Source: Pisaster brevispinus | Lineage: Eukaryota; Echinodermata; Asteroidea; Forcipulatida; Asteriidae | Direction of reading: 5' to 3' | Length of the DNA: 64,000 nucleotides | Assembly (NCBI GenBank): GCA_023634235.1 | Contig: JAMKCF010000007.1 | Location: forward strand, 18,420,592-18,484,591 | Shown: piece after piece, positions 42,320 through 54,700 of the stretch | How positions within the stretch are numbered: the stretch's first letter is position 1 | Layout of the letters: every line of letters begins with the position of its first letter | Program-made: the position numbers and the translations under genes | Notes under the pieces: generated by a model | The model's input: the letters and a program-made list of their open reading frames with translations, nothing else | What the model was told of the DNA's origin: nothing | Database searches by the model: none

Positions 42320-43705
42320 ATTGTTAAAAAAAGGTAAGCACTTTTTTTATAGTTTAGACTTGAAGATGGGAGCAAAACATTAGCTGCAATAAATTAACTT
42401 CACATCTTTTTCTTTTGACTTTTTTTTTTGGGTACCTGACTGAAAAGTGGACACCGCGTAACTTATGTATACGTTAAATTTACACATCAATCAAGAAAAA
42501 ACACTGCATGATGGAAATTCTACTTGCCACATTATCTTTCCAATGCTATTTTCCAGTAGAAGGTAGTCCATTCTCATAAATTCTGAGTTAAATAAAATCT
42601 TCCATCAACACTTAATTTTTTACCCCTCTGTCCCACTTTTGTCAGCCAGTATTGTGTCCTTACACATTTACATGTAGGTACACCGCCGTATACTGGCATG
42701 ACTGGTATAAGACGAAACACAACTTTCACCACACGTAGGCTCGCCAGGTCCCATTCACTGCTGGTACATGTACATCAACACATAACACATACAGGGGTCA
42801 TTCAGGGGTCATTGTGATGATATGTACGAAAGAACACTTACCATAATGTAAATGGGATTGTACATTTTTTATCATGAAGATGAGTAAAACATCACTTCTG
42901 TTTTTTTCACTATTAATTTTGTCATTTCCGTTTTTAAGATTTTTTTCTAAAAAACATAGCTTGATGATTTTCTTGTTACACAACCAGACAACAAGCGCGC
43001 ACTAAACACAAATGCTTGTCTTAGTTATCTCGCTTTTTTGCATGCTACAATACATGCAAGAACCAGTGAATGCTAGAGGGCGCTTTCTTAATAACGTTTT
43101 TACAGAACATACGCCCTCTGTTGACGAAATCTAATCCAGCACATTACATGATAACATACAAAAAACTTGAAAAATAAAGACTAGTACACCTGTACCTGTC
43201 ACCGGTATGTCACTGGTGTGCGCGCTACAGCATTAGCAGTGTACTGGTGTACAGCAATATTGTTAAATGTATGACAAATTTACTTGGCCAAATAAACAGG
43301 GGCGTCCGACAGTTTTTCAGGAATCCAAAAATAAAATAGGGCATCCAAAAGACATCCGGACACATTGCTGGCTAATGCTACATGGTGAGCATTTATGAAA
43401 TGCACAGCAACTCCATCGACTTCAAGGTCAATAAAGCACAAACGAATGTAGTCTTGGTGTAAGACCATGTTTTTATTTGTCACAATATTTCAACATGAGA
43501 TGGCAGTGTGGAACTACCATCTGCAGGTGGTTCTTGGATGAAAGCGCCCCCTCGCAGGGAACATTATGACAAATCAAAACAAGAGGGTCTTGCACCCGAC
43601 TAGAACAAGTGTGATGAACTTGAGCTATGGGAGTATTCACATACGAAGTCAGTACAGAAAGTTACAACAAAGACATAAATTTTCATTTTATTTTCACAAA
43701 TAATG
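42320..43705. other. Intergenic, short shared phrase only
   Basis: GTCAGCCAGTATTGTGTCCT (about 42643) also occurs at 28738. The remainder shows no recognisable gene or element, apart from AGAGGGCG/CGCCCTCT inverted phrases near 43076 and 43111. Confidence 0.45.
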
Positions 43706-44419
43706 TCACCCAGGGTTCCAAATTAGCAGTCGCCCAGTCGCCAAATAGCAGTGAAAACAGCGGCAGGCAGCTTCCTTTACTCGTCCGCCAGGCTAGTCAA
43801 AAAATTGTTCCATTTCAAAATAAATGAGGGGTACAGTGGTAAATCCCAAAAGATTATTTTTAAGTTCGTAAAATGGTTTGACAAGTCCTGATATTTGCTA
43901 GATTTAATGTGGCCGAGATTGTGATCATGATCGTGATCATGATCATGATATTGATAGTTCAAGTACATGTACATACAAACCTTAAAACACGCACACGCAT
44001 AATCACATGGTAATGAGTAGTGAGTATCCACCAGCCACACAACGTTCGCTCGCTCGCCAGTCGTCCACACTTGCACACACAACACAAGGTGTATTGTACA
44101 GTACAACAGCAGGTCCAAAGTCCACCCTTTGTACCAATATTCCGCATGCTGTGATTGGCCCATAGATAGGTTGCAATATGACGTAAATCGGCCATCTTTA
44201 TGGGCAATTTGGAACACACAGTCATGCGTTTTGCGCGAGAACAGCGTGCAGCACGCGCACATTTGACAAAACTCATTGCAGGATTGGTTGGCTCAGTAAA
44301 CTGCGCGGCTGCGTTAATAATTTGAGCGCTTGATGCGCCTGCAAGCCAAAATGCAATTTGCCCGTAAAGATGGCGTCTATTGGGAACTCGGTACACGTTC
44401 ACAAGCCGAGTAAAGAATT

Positions 44420-46033
44420 CAGTCCTTCTGATTTGAAGCGTGCGATCGCACCCGCACGCCATCACACGCCTAAAAGCTTCCTCACGATGAAAAAATCACA
44501 CGCCTGATCCCTCCTACAGTGTATAACGCACGCCTTGGCATACATTTCCGGCATATTCATACTTCACAATTTGTAAAATAAAATAACATCGTAAATTTAA
44601 TTGTTTGTATTTTCTAAATCCTTCAAAATTCTGGCGATACAGTCCCTTGTCCTGCTTGTCTTGATATTTACTAGCCGCGATCATTCATTTCAGTAATACG
44701 TTAAAACACGCATGGACATTGTTAGTCTGGCTCTCTCCTCCATTTTCCATACTACAATACGTAGGCGAGTAGGGAAACACACAACTCGATTTTTCAGGGA
44801 TTAGAAGACGTGCGGTGGAGTCTAATCGCGACCTCCTTTGGGTGATTACAAAATTGTAACCTCGTACTCATAAGCACATCGCTCTCGCCTTACATTTTTC
44901 CCCAATGTGCGTTGTCGACCGATTGTTCAATCGGAAATTTATTGCAAAAAGAAGTTCTAAACAAGCGATCCTTTATTCATGAATTTATGGAAATGGTTGT
45001 TGATGAAAAAAGTATTATTAAGGGCAGAAATTAGGGGATAAGATCTTTCAAAGAATTCTTTTTTTTTTTAGCTTCGACATTTGTGTGCACCTTTGAGTGT
45101 TTAGATAAATAATTGTCAATCATGGGAGATTTTGTTGATAAAGTGTCCAGTGTACAACCAATTCTACCTCCATGGTTGAAGTAAGTCATGAGTTTTCCCA
45201 CTAACAATGAGTGATCACTGATGCTTAGCGGTCGCGCTGAACTTCGGGTCGTCATGCGGCATGAGTTCATACTGGGCCTCTGATAATGTATTGTTTTACT
45301 TTTACACTCCTCATATAATGAAGTTCTGTTACAATACAAAATAATTCAAATTTGTCTCTTGTATTTAAGTGTAACTGTAAGTTGACTGTACAATAAACTG
45401 CATCTTTAAATTTTTCTCTTCTAAACCAATTCATTATTTGATTATTTTCACAAGATCTCTTGCCATGTTGTTTCAAGTACATGTACATCGCTACCCGCTG
45501 TTTAGTTTTCTGAAAACCGACTTTAAAGTGACCAGCCAGTACCACAAAAATCACACGCCTAGAAGACGTGGCCGAGCGGATAAGAGCACCGGACTCAAGC
45601 TTTGGTGTTTCCAACTCAGCAGAGTGTGGGTTCGAGTCCTGGTTGTGACACTTGTGTCCTTAAGCAAGACACTTAACCATTATTGCTTCGTCCTTCGGAT
45701 GGGACGTAAAGCTGTGGGCCCAGTGTGTTGTGTAATGCACAGTTTAAAAGAACCCAGTACACTTATCGAAAAGAGAAGGGGTTCGCCCCGGTGTTCCTGG
45801 TTTGATTGGCTGCATATTGCGCCACAGCACCTTGTAAACCATTACATGGTGCTATGTAAAAGAGTAGGTCTCAAACTTCAAACGAAGCCCCACATACCTT
45901 GCAGGAAATTAATGTTGAAGCGCCTTGAGCGTCACTGAGTGACGGATATGAGCACTATATGAAGCCATTATTATTATTATTAAGAATCCTGTGTGCTTTA
46001 TTTCATACGCCTGGGATTTTCAAATCAGGACTG
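44420..46033. mobile_element. CAGTCC-ended TIR element, copy 2 (contains a SINE)
   Basis: Starts CAGTCCTTCTGATTTGAAGC and ends TCAAATCAGGACTG (TIR lost AAG near the end). Flanked by GAATT, again with one extra base on the right. The unoccupied version of this site (GTAAAGAATTGCCGCA) is visible in family B copy 2 near 29747-29765. Interrupted by the SINE at 45567-45981. Confidence 0.88.
45567..45981 (+). mobile_element. tRNA-derived SINE, copy 2
   Basis: Class-II tRNA-like head with A box GTGGCCGAGCGG and B box GGGTTCGAGTCC (45628-45639), body phrase TTAAGCAAGACACTTAAC and CGTCCTTCGGATGGGACGTA, and tail GAGCACTATATGAAGCC plus (ATT)n. AAGA flanks both sides. The paralogous MITE at 30760 shows the empty site. 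Confidence 0.9.
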
Positions 46034-46969
46034 CGAATTGCTGCACAATGTGGCGCACGCCAGTGAATTCTGCCTTGGATTAAGTTTACTCAAGCATTGA
46101 CAACTTTTGCCGATAGAGGGCGATACGGGGTAAGGTTCTTTGAGTTTTTTTCAATGTGCGTCGTTGATTGATCGTTGAACACAAAGATTTCATTGCAAAA
46201 GAAGTTCTAAAAAAAACGATACTCAAATCACAATATCCATGATGGATGTTGATGAAAAAGGTATTATTATTGGCAGAAATTAGGGGATAAGATTGTCCAA
46301 AAACGCAGATTTGCGAACTTCACTTTTGTGTTTTTAAAATTTATTTGTATATATATTTTTTGATGCTACCAAAATTATTTGCGTTTAATAATACATGTGG
46401 GCTAGTGAAAAAAACTTGTGGGCGACCCAACATTTTGGTTGATTTGTCCGGCGGGCGAGTGAAAAAAAAGTTAACGGAAACCCCTGTCACCAAAGGTTAA
46501 AATTACCCAGCATGCAGGGGACAGTTCCAGACGCAACAAGGAACATTCAATGTAAGTGAACGAAGGCGAAAGTCAAAGCTTCAGCTTCCTCCATCCATGC
46601 CATCAGCATCGGGTATAAATATGAAATTTTGAAACATTTTTGTTGTTTATAAATTTTTCACAATGGATGGTTTGGGACATTTTCTTTAATACCCTGCTGG
46701 ACTCTTGTCGCATTGTATGTAACAGAGGAGTCCAACCTGGGCTACTGCTACCCAAGTGCTACTGCAGTGCTACAAAGTACATTACAAGTTTCTGGAATAA
46801 TATCATCCACATGAGTATCATCCATGAAATATTTGTTATTTTTTGATGCCTCAAAAGTGTAGTTATGGCCTTTGATGAATATATCAACAGAATTTCAGCT
46901 TCTTAAATCAGGTAAAAATATGAAAAAACATTAGTCAAAAATTTATTCGCATGCTAGAGAAGCTTTCCT

Positions 46970-47640
46970 ACCAGGGCTAGGACGGAACAGTGCTGTTCTG
47001 TCCCAACTTGACAAATGTCCCAACTATAGTTGGGACTGGTCCCAACTTGAGTGTTAAAGTTGGGACGTCCCAACTATAGTCGGGGTCACAGTACACACCA
47101 AAGCACCCCCATGAATAAACTAAAAACATAATACACTGTAATAATAGTAAGTATTATATTTATAGTATGAAGTTTTTAAGACCACTTTCCCTAGAGAATA
47201 TTTGAAATTTCCGAGAGAAGGGAAACTAAAACTAAAAGCGTAGGCCTACTTTGAGATTGAAAGCGTCACCCGCCGCTGTCAGAACCATCTATGAAAAACA
47301 CATACACCGAGTAAGCGGTCCATATATGAGCGATATATTAATTATTATTACTATCATCATTCCAAACCTCGTCCTGGGCACCGGTTCGCGACCGGCTCTA
47401 ACTAGCCCCATCATCAGTTTTGACATGAGTTTGTACAGAGCCAAGACCCGGGTTTGAATTTGAAATAAAGAATATTGTCAATTAACGCTGATCGGCTTGT
47501 GCATCTGCAGTAGTGCAATAATCTTCATATGGTCACACACGGTAATCCACGCATGATCGATCACGGTGTCCTACATGTATGATCGATCCCAACTATATAG
47601 TTGCGACCAGTCCCAACTATTGGGACACTAACACTAACAG
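46970..47640. repeat. Region bounded by palindromic TCCCAACTATAG repeats
   Basis: The left cluster (46995-47090) has repeated GTCCCAAC / GTTGGGAC palindromes, including CCCAACTATAGTTGGGACTG. The right cluster (47585-47630) has TCCCAACTATATAGTTG and CCAGTCCCAACTATTGGGAC. Probably the termini of a small palindromic DNA element. Confidence 0.6.
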
Positions 47641-47732
47641 TGGTCATGATGGTACAACCATGGAGGTAGAATTGGTACAACTAACTCAGCTCAGTAGTAC
47701 TGACACTAGTCATGGTACTGGTAGGTAGTGTA

Positions 47733-47812
47733 TACTCCTAGAAGTAGAACTGTGCGGTTCGTATCGTCTCCACGATAGCGGAACGAACCGCATAGTTCTA
47801 GGACTTAGGAGT
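47733..47812. repeat. Large hairpin
   Basis: Arms TAGAACTGTGCGGTTCG and CGAACCGCATAGTTCTA, extended outward by CTCCTA/TAGGAG with small mismatches; loop about 18-20 bases. Confidence 0.85.
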
Positions 47813-47976
47813 AGTTAGTAGTGTAGTGCTGCCTGCTGGTCACTCAAAAAGTCAAAGTCAAACAACAGGGAGCCTAAAAATTGAAGTTCACAAAATATTC
47901 TAGTCCTACTCTCACATAACAACAGTAACACTAACATTAAAAATGACATTCAATCAAAAATTAAAAACCACGTTAC

Positions 47977-48100
47977 CTCAAACTTTTATAGCTGCGATCG
48001 AGTTGTCGAGTTGAAAGACAATCGTACAGTTCTTCAGAGACATTAACATTGACAATGTGCCCGCGTGCACGTTGGATTCCCGCATTCATCAATAATTTTA
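47977..48100 (-). promoter_or_regulatory. Candidate CTPS 5'-UTR exon / promoter edge
   Basis: On the minus strand a donor-like GAG followed by GTAACG ends at 47977, in a repeat-poor stretch. The CTPS ATG exon has an acceptor just upstream of the ATG, so a distant non-coding first exon is required; this is one candidate. TATAAAAG on the minus strand lies just upstream of the donor, too close to serve as a TATA box for this exon. Right boundary is arbitrary. Inference only. Confidence 0.25.
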
Positions 48101-48299
48101 GCGCCACCATTTGATCACGTCAACTGTAACTGGTCCCCATCCTTCTTTATAGCAGTGTATAGAGATCAGTGGATCGTACATACATTACTCTATGATCGTA
48201 CACCACTTCACTTGGAACGAGGTTGGGTAGACTGGTATGGATATGCAATTAGACAGGCACTGGTTTTGCAGACTCAATGATTTCATTGGATAAACGTGC

Positions 48300-49700
48300 A
48301 GTGACGTTGTGTTACAACCACAGACATATAATACCTATAGACGGACAGCAGGGGGCGCTAAACTGAAATTTTGGACTTTCTCAAACTATGGGCGGAAGTG
48401 AAGACGCGTCAACACTTTTTGTACACGTTTAGGCATAGCCGCGAGGCAGTGGTCCCGTTTTCATGGACTTTTTCTGAATTTTCAGGAGATATTGACCCGA
48501 TGATGAATTGTAAATTAAGTGAGGGAATTTAAGGAAATTCTTGTAATAACTGGAGTCGTCAAAAAAGTTGTTTGATTAACTTTTGCTGATTTTGGGGAGG
48601 AAATCGTAAAAATTTGTAAACAAAATTATTATACATATAGCCTAGGCCAAGGCCTACAGGACTGTCACTTTCTACACGTTTGTGTCGTTTTCATTGTGAA
48701 AATGTAGCTTTTACCTTGAAATTTAAGAAACCTCACTTCATGAACATTCCATATAACAGCCGTTTACAATGTTGGGCGTTGAGGTTTAACCGTATAAAAC
48801 GTCGTTTCTATAACTTCATTTTCGGGAAATAATCCCTGGACTCGCTCTATAACACAACGTTGTGCACACTTCGGCCCGCCTTGCATGCATGCCTTCGGCA
48901 CGTTTTGCGTACGCTCGCGTGGAATGCACTTCAAACAATCGCGTATATCAGTAGCACGTTAATCTAAAGGCGGTACGCGTCATCAGCGTCCGCGCAAAAC
49001 ACGCACCGACGCGCACTTTGGCCGGAAAGTGTTTGACGAACGAATTTTTGTTGATACGAAGACTAATTCCATCTACTTTTATCGATTTGGAGAAAGTTCA
49101 GTAAAAAGAGGAGAAACGGCAAACAACCAACGTGAGAAAAGGTATCTAGTTGTTGATTAAACATTGTTTCCAAGTCTGTTGGTGATTTTTTCACCCTTAA
49201 AACACAAATTTTTTATCATCATCCACCCGCTCGCCCATTGCTTTACACGTGTTTTCGCTTGCGTTTTCGCGGATTTTGCCCATAGTTTGGGTATGGTCGG
49301 GTACTTTCAAAATTACGGTATCCAGACGTTGATTTCCATAGTTGCTGTCGGTCTATAGGTATTTTATGTCTGTGGTTACAACCGCTTCGAAGTGGCGTGT
49401 TTGTCAGCAGAAACTTTTCGAGCGTAATTCACCATGCGTGTACATTGTGTAGACTACGATTCTCCGCCGTGTGAATGGATGAGCAACTAACTGGCAGGAT
49501 CCTGTGTATAGCGCGGTTCGTGGTTGATAGCGCGTCAGGGTGATAGCGGTCTATGGTGAGAGTGCGCCCTCTTGTGGCAAATTCAGGAGAGTCTTGAACC
49601 AAGACTACTTTGCCACTCGCATGCGTGGTTTTCCCAGCCACTAAGGTCTTGACAAAAGGCTGCTACATCTGTGCAGGCTCTGTGTCAATTCCGTGCCTTC
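48300..49700. promoter_or_regulatory. Repeat-poor, CpG-rich region between the divergent genes
   Basis: No ORF, transposon end or minisatellite is seen here, unlike the surrounding 10 kb. About 48860-49060 is rich in CpG, with several CGCG and GCGC runs. It lies between the candidate 5' exons of CTPS (minus) and HDAC8 (plus), so a shared promoter is plausible but unproven. Confidence 0.35.
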
Positions 49701-49722
49701 CGCGCATTTTTTTTCTGTGTGG

Positions 49723-49765
49723 ACCATAGAGTTATTATATAGGTTCCTATATATAACTCTATGGT
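49723..49765. repeat. Near-perfect palindrome upstream of candidate 5' exon
   Basis: Arms ACCATAGAGTTATTATATAG and CTATATATAACTCTATGGT with a minimal loop. It directly precedes the candidate HDAC8 5' exon. Confidence 0.85.
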
Positions 49766-49965
49766 GTGGACAAAGTTTACTTCGAAAATTGCGCGCGCAA
49801 ATTCGAAAATGGCTTGCGCGAATTTTAAAAAGGCCATCTTCAAAGATTGCGCCAAACATAACTCTAGGTACAATGTTGGATTCAAGGATGATGATTATTT
49901 ATGTGGCATTTGTAAGCATATAAAGCAACCAGCCTCGCTGAACATTCTGAGTGCTGGCCACAAAT
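49761..49965 (+). other. Candidate HDAC8 5' exon with short ORF
   Basis: An open frame from ATG 49761 runs to a strong donor (AAAT then GTAAGT) at 49966. Its residues include a C-x2-C pair (YLCGICKH) but match nothing I recognise. The HDAC8 exon at 51730 begins at an acceptor, so an upstream 5'-UTR exon is needed and this is a plausible one. Spliced to 51730, the ORF would continue out of frame with HDAC8 and stop just past the HDAC8 ATG. Left boundary is simply the ATG. Confidence 0.3.
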
Positions 49966-50592
49966 GTAAGTAACTCAATCCTCAAAAGACAAGTGTTACT
50001 GTTTTTTAAAGCCAAATATGACCAAATTAAGAACTAATTTAATTAGTAAGTACATGTAATGTAAAGTTGTGGTTAGACCTACCTAGTACATCAAAACATG
50101 TACCTACCTCCATGATCATGTCAATTTTGTCATGGGCATGGTTAGAATAGACCCAGTCCAGTAGTTAGTCGCAGTAAAGTACAGTTGGGTAGCACTAGCA
50201 TAGCAGCAGTACAGTCATGACAGTAACTAACAAGTTAGGCCTAACCATGGAGGAAGGAATTCCTTCCTCCTTGGCCTAACTGACGGGGCATACTTCTTTT
50301 ACATTTTGTTTTCTACATCTTCGGTCGAGATGTCAAAGGAGTACTTTAACCTCAGAATGAGAAGGAGCCTTCACCTGAGATAAATGAGACCCTGGAGCAA
50401 CAAACTAGAAAAATAGAACTTAGAAGACCCAGTGTAGTAAACTTGTCTGCATGCTGTAGTCGCCAGTCGGTTGTCGGTAGTGTACTGTCTATGTACACTC
50501 ACTCAGCACTGGGACACTCTTTTTTGACATATTCATATCAATATTAATAGTACTTTAGTAGTAGTACGTCCGAAAATGTATTTTTTTTAAAT

Positions 50593-50720
50593 GAATAGTG
50601 CCAATACGCTGGACTCCCTCTGCTTCTTGGCCCTCCAGGCATGCCAGGAGGTGTAATAATTTTTCATATAGAAATCCATGTTTTTATGCGGAGGGAATCC
50701 AGCGTATTGGCGCTATTTAT
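50593..50720. mobile_element. Short MITE with 27-bp inverted ends
   Basis: Ends AATAGTGCCAATACGCTGGA and the inverse TCCAGCGTATTGGCGCTATT, about 128 bp in total, no ORF. Target duplication unclear. Confidence 0.75.
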
Positions 50721-51114
50721 GGGACTAGATCTAGGCCTAATGACACGCCGCTAGTCCTACTCCTAGACTCTAGACTCCAGCCCAATTAGTCCCAGTCAGA
50801 GCAGCTTAAAACGGGGGTGTGGGTAAAAGCCGGAATTGCCTGATTTGCCGAAATGGTCGGAACTCGAAATAGAATACACTATTTTTAAAGAATTGGCAAC
50901 AGAGGCAGCCAGATTTAAATAGTCAAAGATTATTAGTATTACTATTAGCTGTTTTCATAATATCCACTTAACTCTTCCCAAAAATATCCCCGGAACTCGA
51001 AAGTACCTGCTGTCTGTTTTGTCCGTCAGGCGATCAACAAAGTTGGTCAAATTTTAATGTTTCCTAGTTCCGAGGATTGGATTTTTACAATCTATACATA
51101 ATTTACAAATTATG

Positions 51115-51245
51115 TAACTACAGTTGACTCTCGTTAGTACGAGCTTGGAAGATACGAGACGCCGGTTTATACGAGGTAGTTCACTGGTCCCGAACTGTCC
51201 CATGCGTGTTTCTATGTCTTAAAAAACGGAAGATACGAGCACGGT
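51115..51245. repeat. Possible end of a Tigger/pogo-like element
   Basis: ACAGTTGACTCTCGTTAGTA followed by repeated GATACGAG phrases resembles terminal sequences of Tigger-type elements. Only one end is seen. Confidence 0.35.
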
Positions 51246-51729
51246 CGTAATTTGGTAATTAATTTAATTCTCAAAATTTGAAAATTTGTGGTGGTCGGAA
51301 AAAAGAGAAAATTCTGTCAGTGGTGGTCGGGGAATCATGAGTGCCGGGCGGGTTTTCCGGCCCCGACCACCGTGGGCAGAACCCTGCTGATAGATCAAGA
51401 CTGGGGCAACATTTAAAAAGTAAAATCGCATGACCTTTACTTCTGGTTGTACCAGAAGGTCGAAGTTTGCCTTTGTTTTTTTCTTTGTGATGTCACAAAA
51501 ACTGAATGTCTACATATGTAGTAATGTTGTTAAATTGCCATTACACAAGCACAGCGCCATGGAACTACTCTTGTTGGGTCTCCTTTTTTTACCTCACTGA
51601 TTAATCATGTATGTTTATTGTGTTTTATGCCATTTTTCTTGGCTGTATTGATGTAGTTGTTTTCATTTGCTTACTTGAAAGCTTGCCTCTTGGACTAATT
51701 AGTTGGTTTATCTTCACTTTCATGTGCAG

Positions 51730-54700
51730 GTTTTCAAGAAGCATCAAGGACTAAGCAATTATGGCTTGTTCAACTGGGATGAATGAAGATATAATTTCTC
51801 AGACAGGAGAGGAGCTTACTGGGGATAATGCAATCTCATCACCATTATCTTGTCACACTAGGACCCAGGAGGACCAAGTACATTTAAAACCACTTGCTAC
51901 TATACTTAATGATTCACTTGACTGTGTACCATCAACTTCAGGATCATCAGACAGGTTGTTACAACATTTGGAACTCCTGGCAGAAAGTGTGCCCCAACGA
52001 GAGGCTCCTCTTTCTCCTGCTAGAGCAAGTTTGTCTATTGAGAAATCTTTACACATGTATTACTCTATGAAGCGTACAGAGACATTTAGTACCTTGTATG
52101 ATTTTGATTGTAGTTCATCAACCACCTCAAGTTCATCTGAGAAACTTCTTCAACGACTGGAAGAACTGTCTGAAAACATACCTCCTGGATCTTTTCTTAC
52201 CTCACCGGACAACTCGTCTATAGGAAAACCATTGTTGAAAACAACTGATGACTCATGTACAACTTATGATTTTGAGGGTAGTTCATCTGCCTCCTCAACG
52301 ACATCAGAAAAAGTTTCAAAACGTCTGGAACAACTGCCTAGAGTAGCTGTTGGTTCTGCTCGTAGACTGTCTCCAGGGCATTCCCTTTGTCCTGTTTTGT
52401 CAGCTGAGAAATCAAATCAACTAAAGAGAAGTGTTCCATCACCATTAAAGCCTTTGAATCGACTAGCTCCAAGGTTAAAGCGGCGCAGCTTGGGCACTGG
52501 TCGATGGGATTACATCATTGGAGATAAACTCAACCAGGTGTCGTCATCCAGTGGTGTTGTGTACATTCATAGCCAGCAGCTTCTTAGACTCAGTGACACT
52601 CTGCTAAAAGTTCCAAAGAGAGTAAGTCAAAGTCAAACTACATATTGTATTGAATGTTTTGTTTGCTGTGCTTAACCACTTTACGTAGGATGGCGTCTGG
52701 TAAATATTTTTTAACTGACTTACGGTGGACGCTGTTGGTTGATTGGAACAACTTAAGAGTGCCCTCAATTTTTCGTGCTATGCTTCATTTCACCTAGGAT
52801 GTACGTATGTAAGTCTTTGGAAATTGTGTCCAAAGGCCTTTTTTTAAGGATTTAGAAAAACGTACCACCGAGAGAATAAAAATCAAAAGCAAAGCTTTAA
52901 AAATAATAATAATAAGTGTTCATAAAAATGAATACAGAGGGGTTTCAGTTGGTGGATCAAAAAGATAAAGATGATTTCATACTGAAGCTTACATACTGAA
53001 GCTTACATACATTGTACATGTGATACCACATCGTAAACCCTTAAACAATTATTTTTTAGTTTATCTGGTTGGACTACAAGGAAAGGTCGATGTGTCAAAA
53101 GTTACAAGGCAGCACAAAGATTATGACTCTGTGACAAGTGGTCAGGAGATATGATTTTTTAAAGTTCACAGCTTCCTGCTTCACCCGGCTATGCCGAAAG
53201 GCAAGGTCAAAATGGGTCACATTATTACATAAATTGTAAGGTGCTCTTTACTAAGAAATGGCACACAAAATGTGACTCTATCACATTTGGTTCAACATGT
53301 TCAAGAGATGTATGAATTTTTAAACAATAAATTATGAATTAACTTATTTACAGTACGGTAACCTGATGATTCCACAATGACGAAAACATTGGGGTTTTTT
53401 AATGGAAGCCTTGTGGCGTTTAATTTTGTGTTTGGAATATTTAGTCCAAGTTACATTGTGTATGGGCATCATTTGACACGATTCTTGGATTGTTTTGGAA
53501 GTGAACAGAAAAGCAGCCTTAAGGAGATGGATTTAAGGTCGTGAAAAACAAGTTCAAGTGGTCATAGATTTTGGATAAAGACAGTAGGGGACATTTCCTT
53601 TCTGATTAAAATAATGAGTATTTATAATGTGCCGGTATCAATTTGAAGTTTTAGATGGTCATGGTGCAATGACACATCAATAGAGAGGGGAATGTTCGGA
53701 ATGCAGTCCTCTTGGATTAAATCAAGATATGGAAAAACATAATGACGCCATCCGGCCTATGTAAAATGCAGACAAATATTTAAGTTTAATTTTTTTCATG
53801 CGAAAGAAAAGACTGCGTGATAAGTAGGCCCTATGCAATGAATTTTTATAAGGAAACATGTTATTTTTACCTACTGTAGCAAACAGCAAAATTATCCTTT
53901 TGAAGTGGATGCTTCTCCATATAACTGGACCCCTCTTGCAATGATTGCTTGGTTGCATGTTTAAGGAAATGGAGCAGTCCCCTACTTACATTTACATCCT
54001 TGGTACAAAGAGGGACAGAAGGTATTGGAAATCATGCTCGTAATCTCATTTTTTTTCTGGGGGTTACATGTATTGTGTAATGTCTGATTCCAGACATATG
54101 TCCTTTTGTTACATGTGGCATACAAGAACACTCTGAAGAATGGTCCTGGATTCCTTTATTGCTTATCAAATGGAGGTCTGGAGGTAGGTCCGAGCATTCC
54201 AAGATTCTGGCATACATTGTATCATGGCTAGGGCTCGAATTTTACACTGCACCGCAGGCCCGAGGCCAGTGATTTTAGCATCGGGCCAGTAAACATACGG
54301 TTGTACAAGTCCGACGGTCTTGTGTTTTTTAATAACACCTCACTGTATTTTTAATTTAATGATCAAGTTACAAATTCAATTCCGTTGAGTATTGAAGTAC
54401 ATTGTACTACCCATAAGAACAATGAGAAAAATCTTCTCTTAACCCTAACCATGCTAAATGCAACAATATGCACCAAATGGTAATAGTTGTTGTAATCTGT
54501 TGCATTTGGCAGTCAACTCAGATGTCATTTTTGGACTGAATTTGTTGCATTCAGCAGTGAAGTGACTTCATATAGGTTTGGGTGCTTCTGTTGTATCTGA
54601 ACAACTTATAATGGGTGTTTCAAAATATTTTTTATGGGAAAAGTATAGAGAAGTATGATGTAATATTAGGTAAGAATCATAATTCAAATCATATTCAAAA

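Larger units (their letters stand above)
43711..46486. mobile_element. Composite TIR element (repeat family B) with 5-bp duplication
   Basis: Starts CAGGGTTCCAAATTAG and ends GTTAACGGAAACCCCTG, with TCACC immediately outside both ends (43706-43710 and 46487-46491). The left part is family B, shared with 19830-20255 and 29470-29720. A CAGTCC-ended MITE is inserted at 44420, and that MITE carries a SINE. Segments right of the inner MITE resemble internal MITE sequence, so the family is mosaic. Confidence 0.78.

Noticed and set aside
43777..44465. Minus-strand ORFs of 161 and 168 residues
   Set aside because: They lie in repeat family B and differ between copies; no conserved domain.
45567..45660. 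Functional tRNA gene on the plus strand
   Set aside because: It is the head of a 415-bp SINE with an (ATT)n tail and an empty paralogous site; not a stand-alone tRNA.
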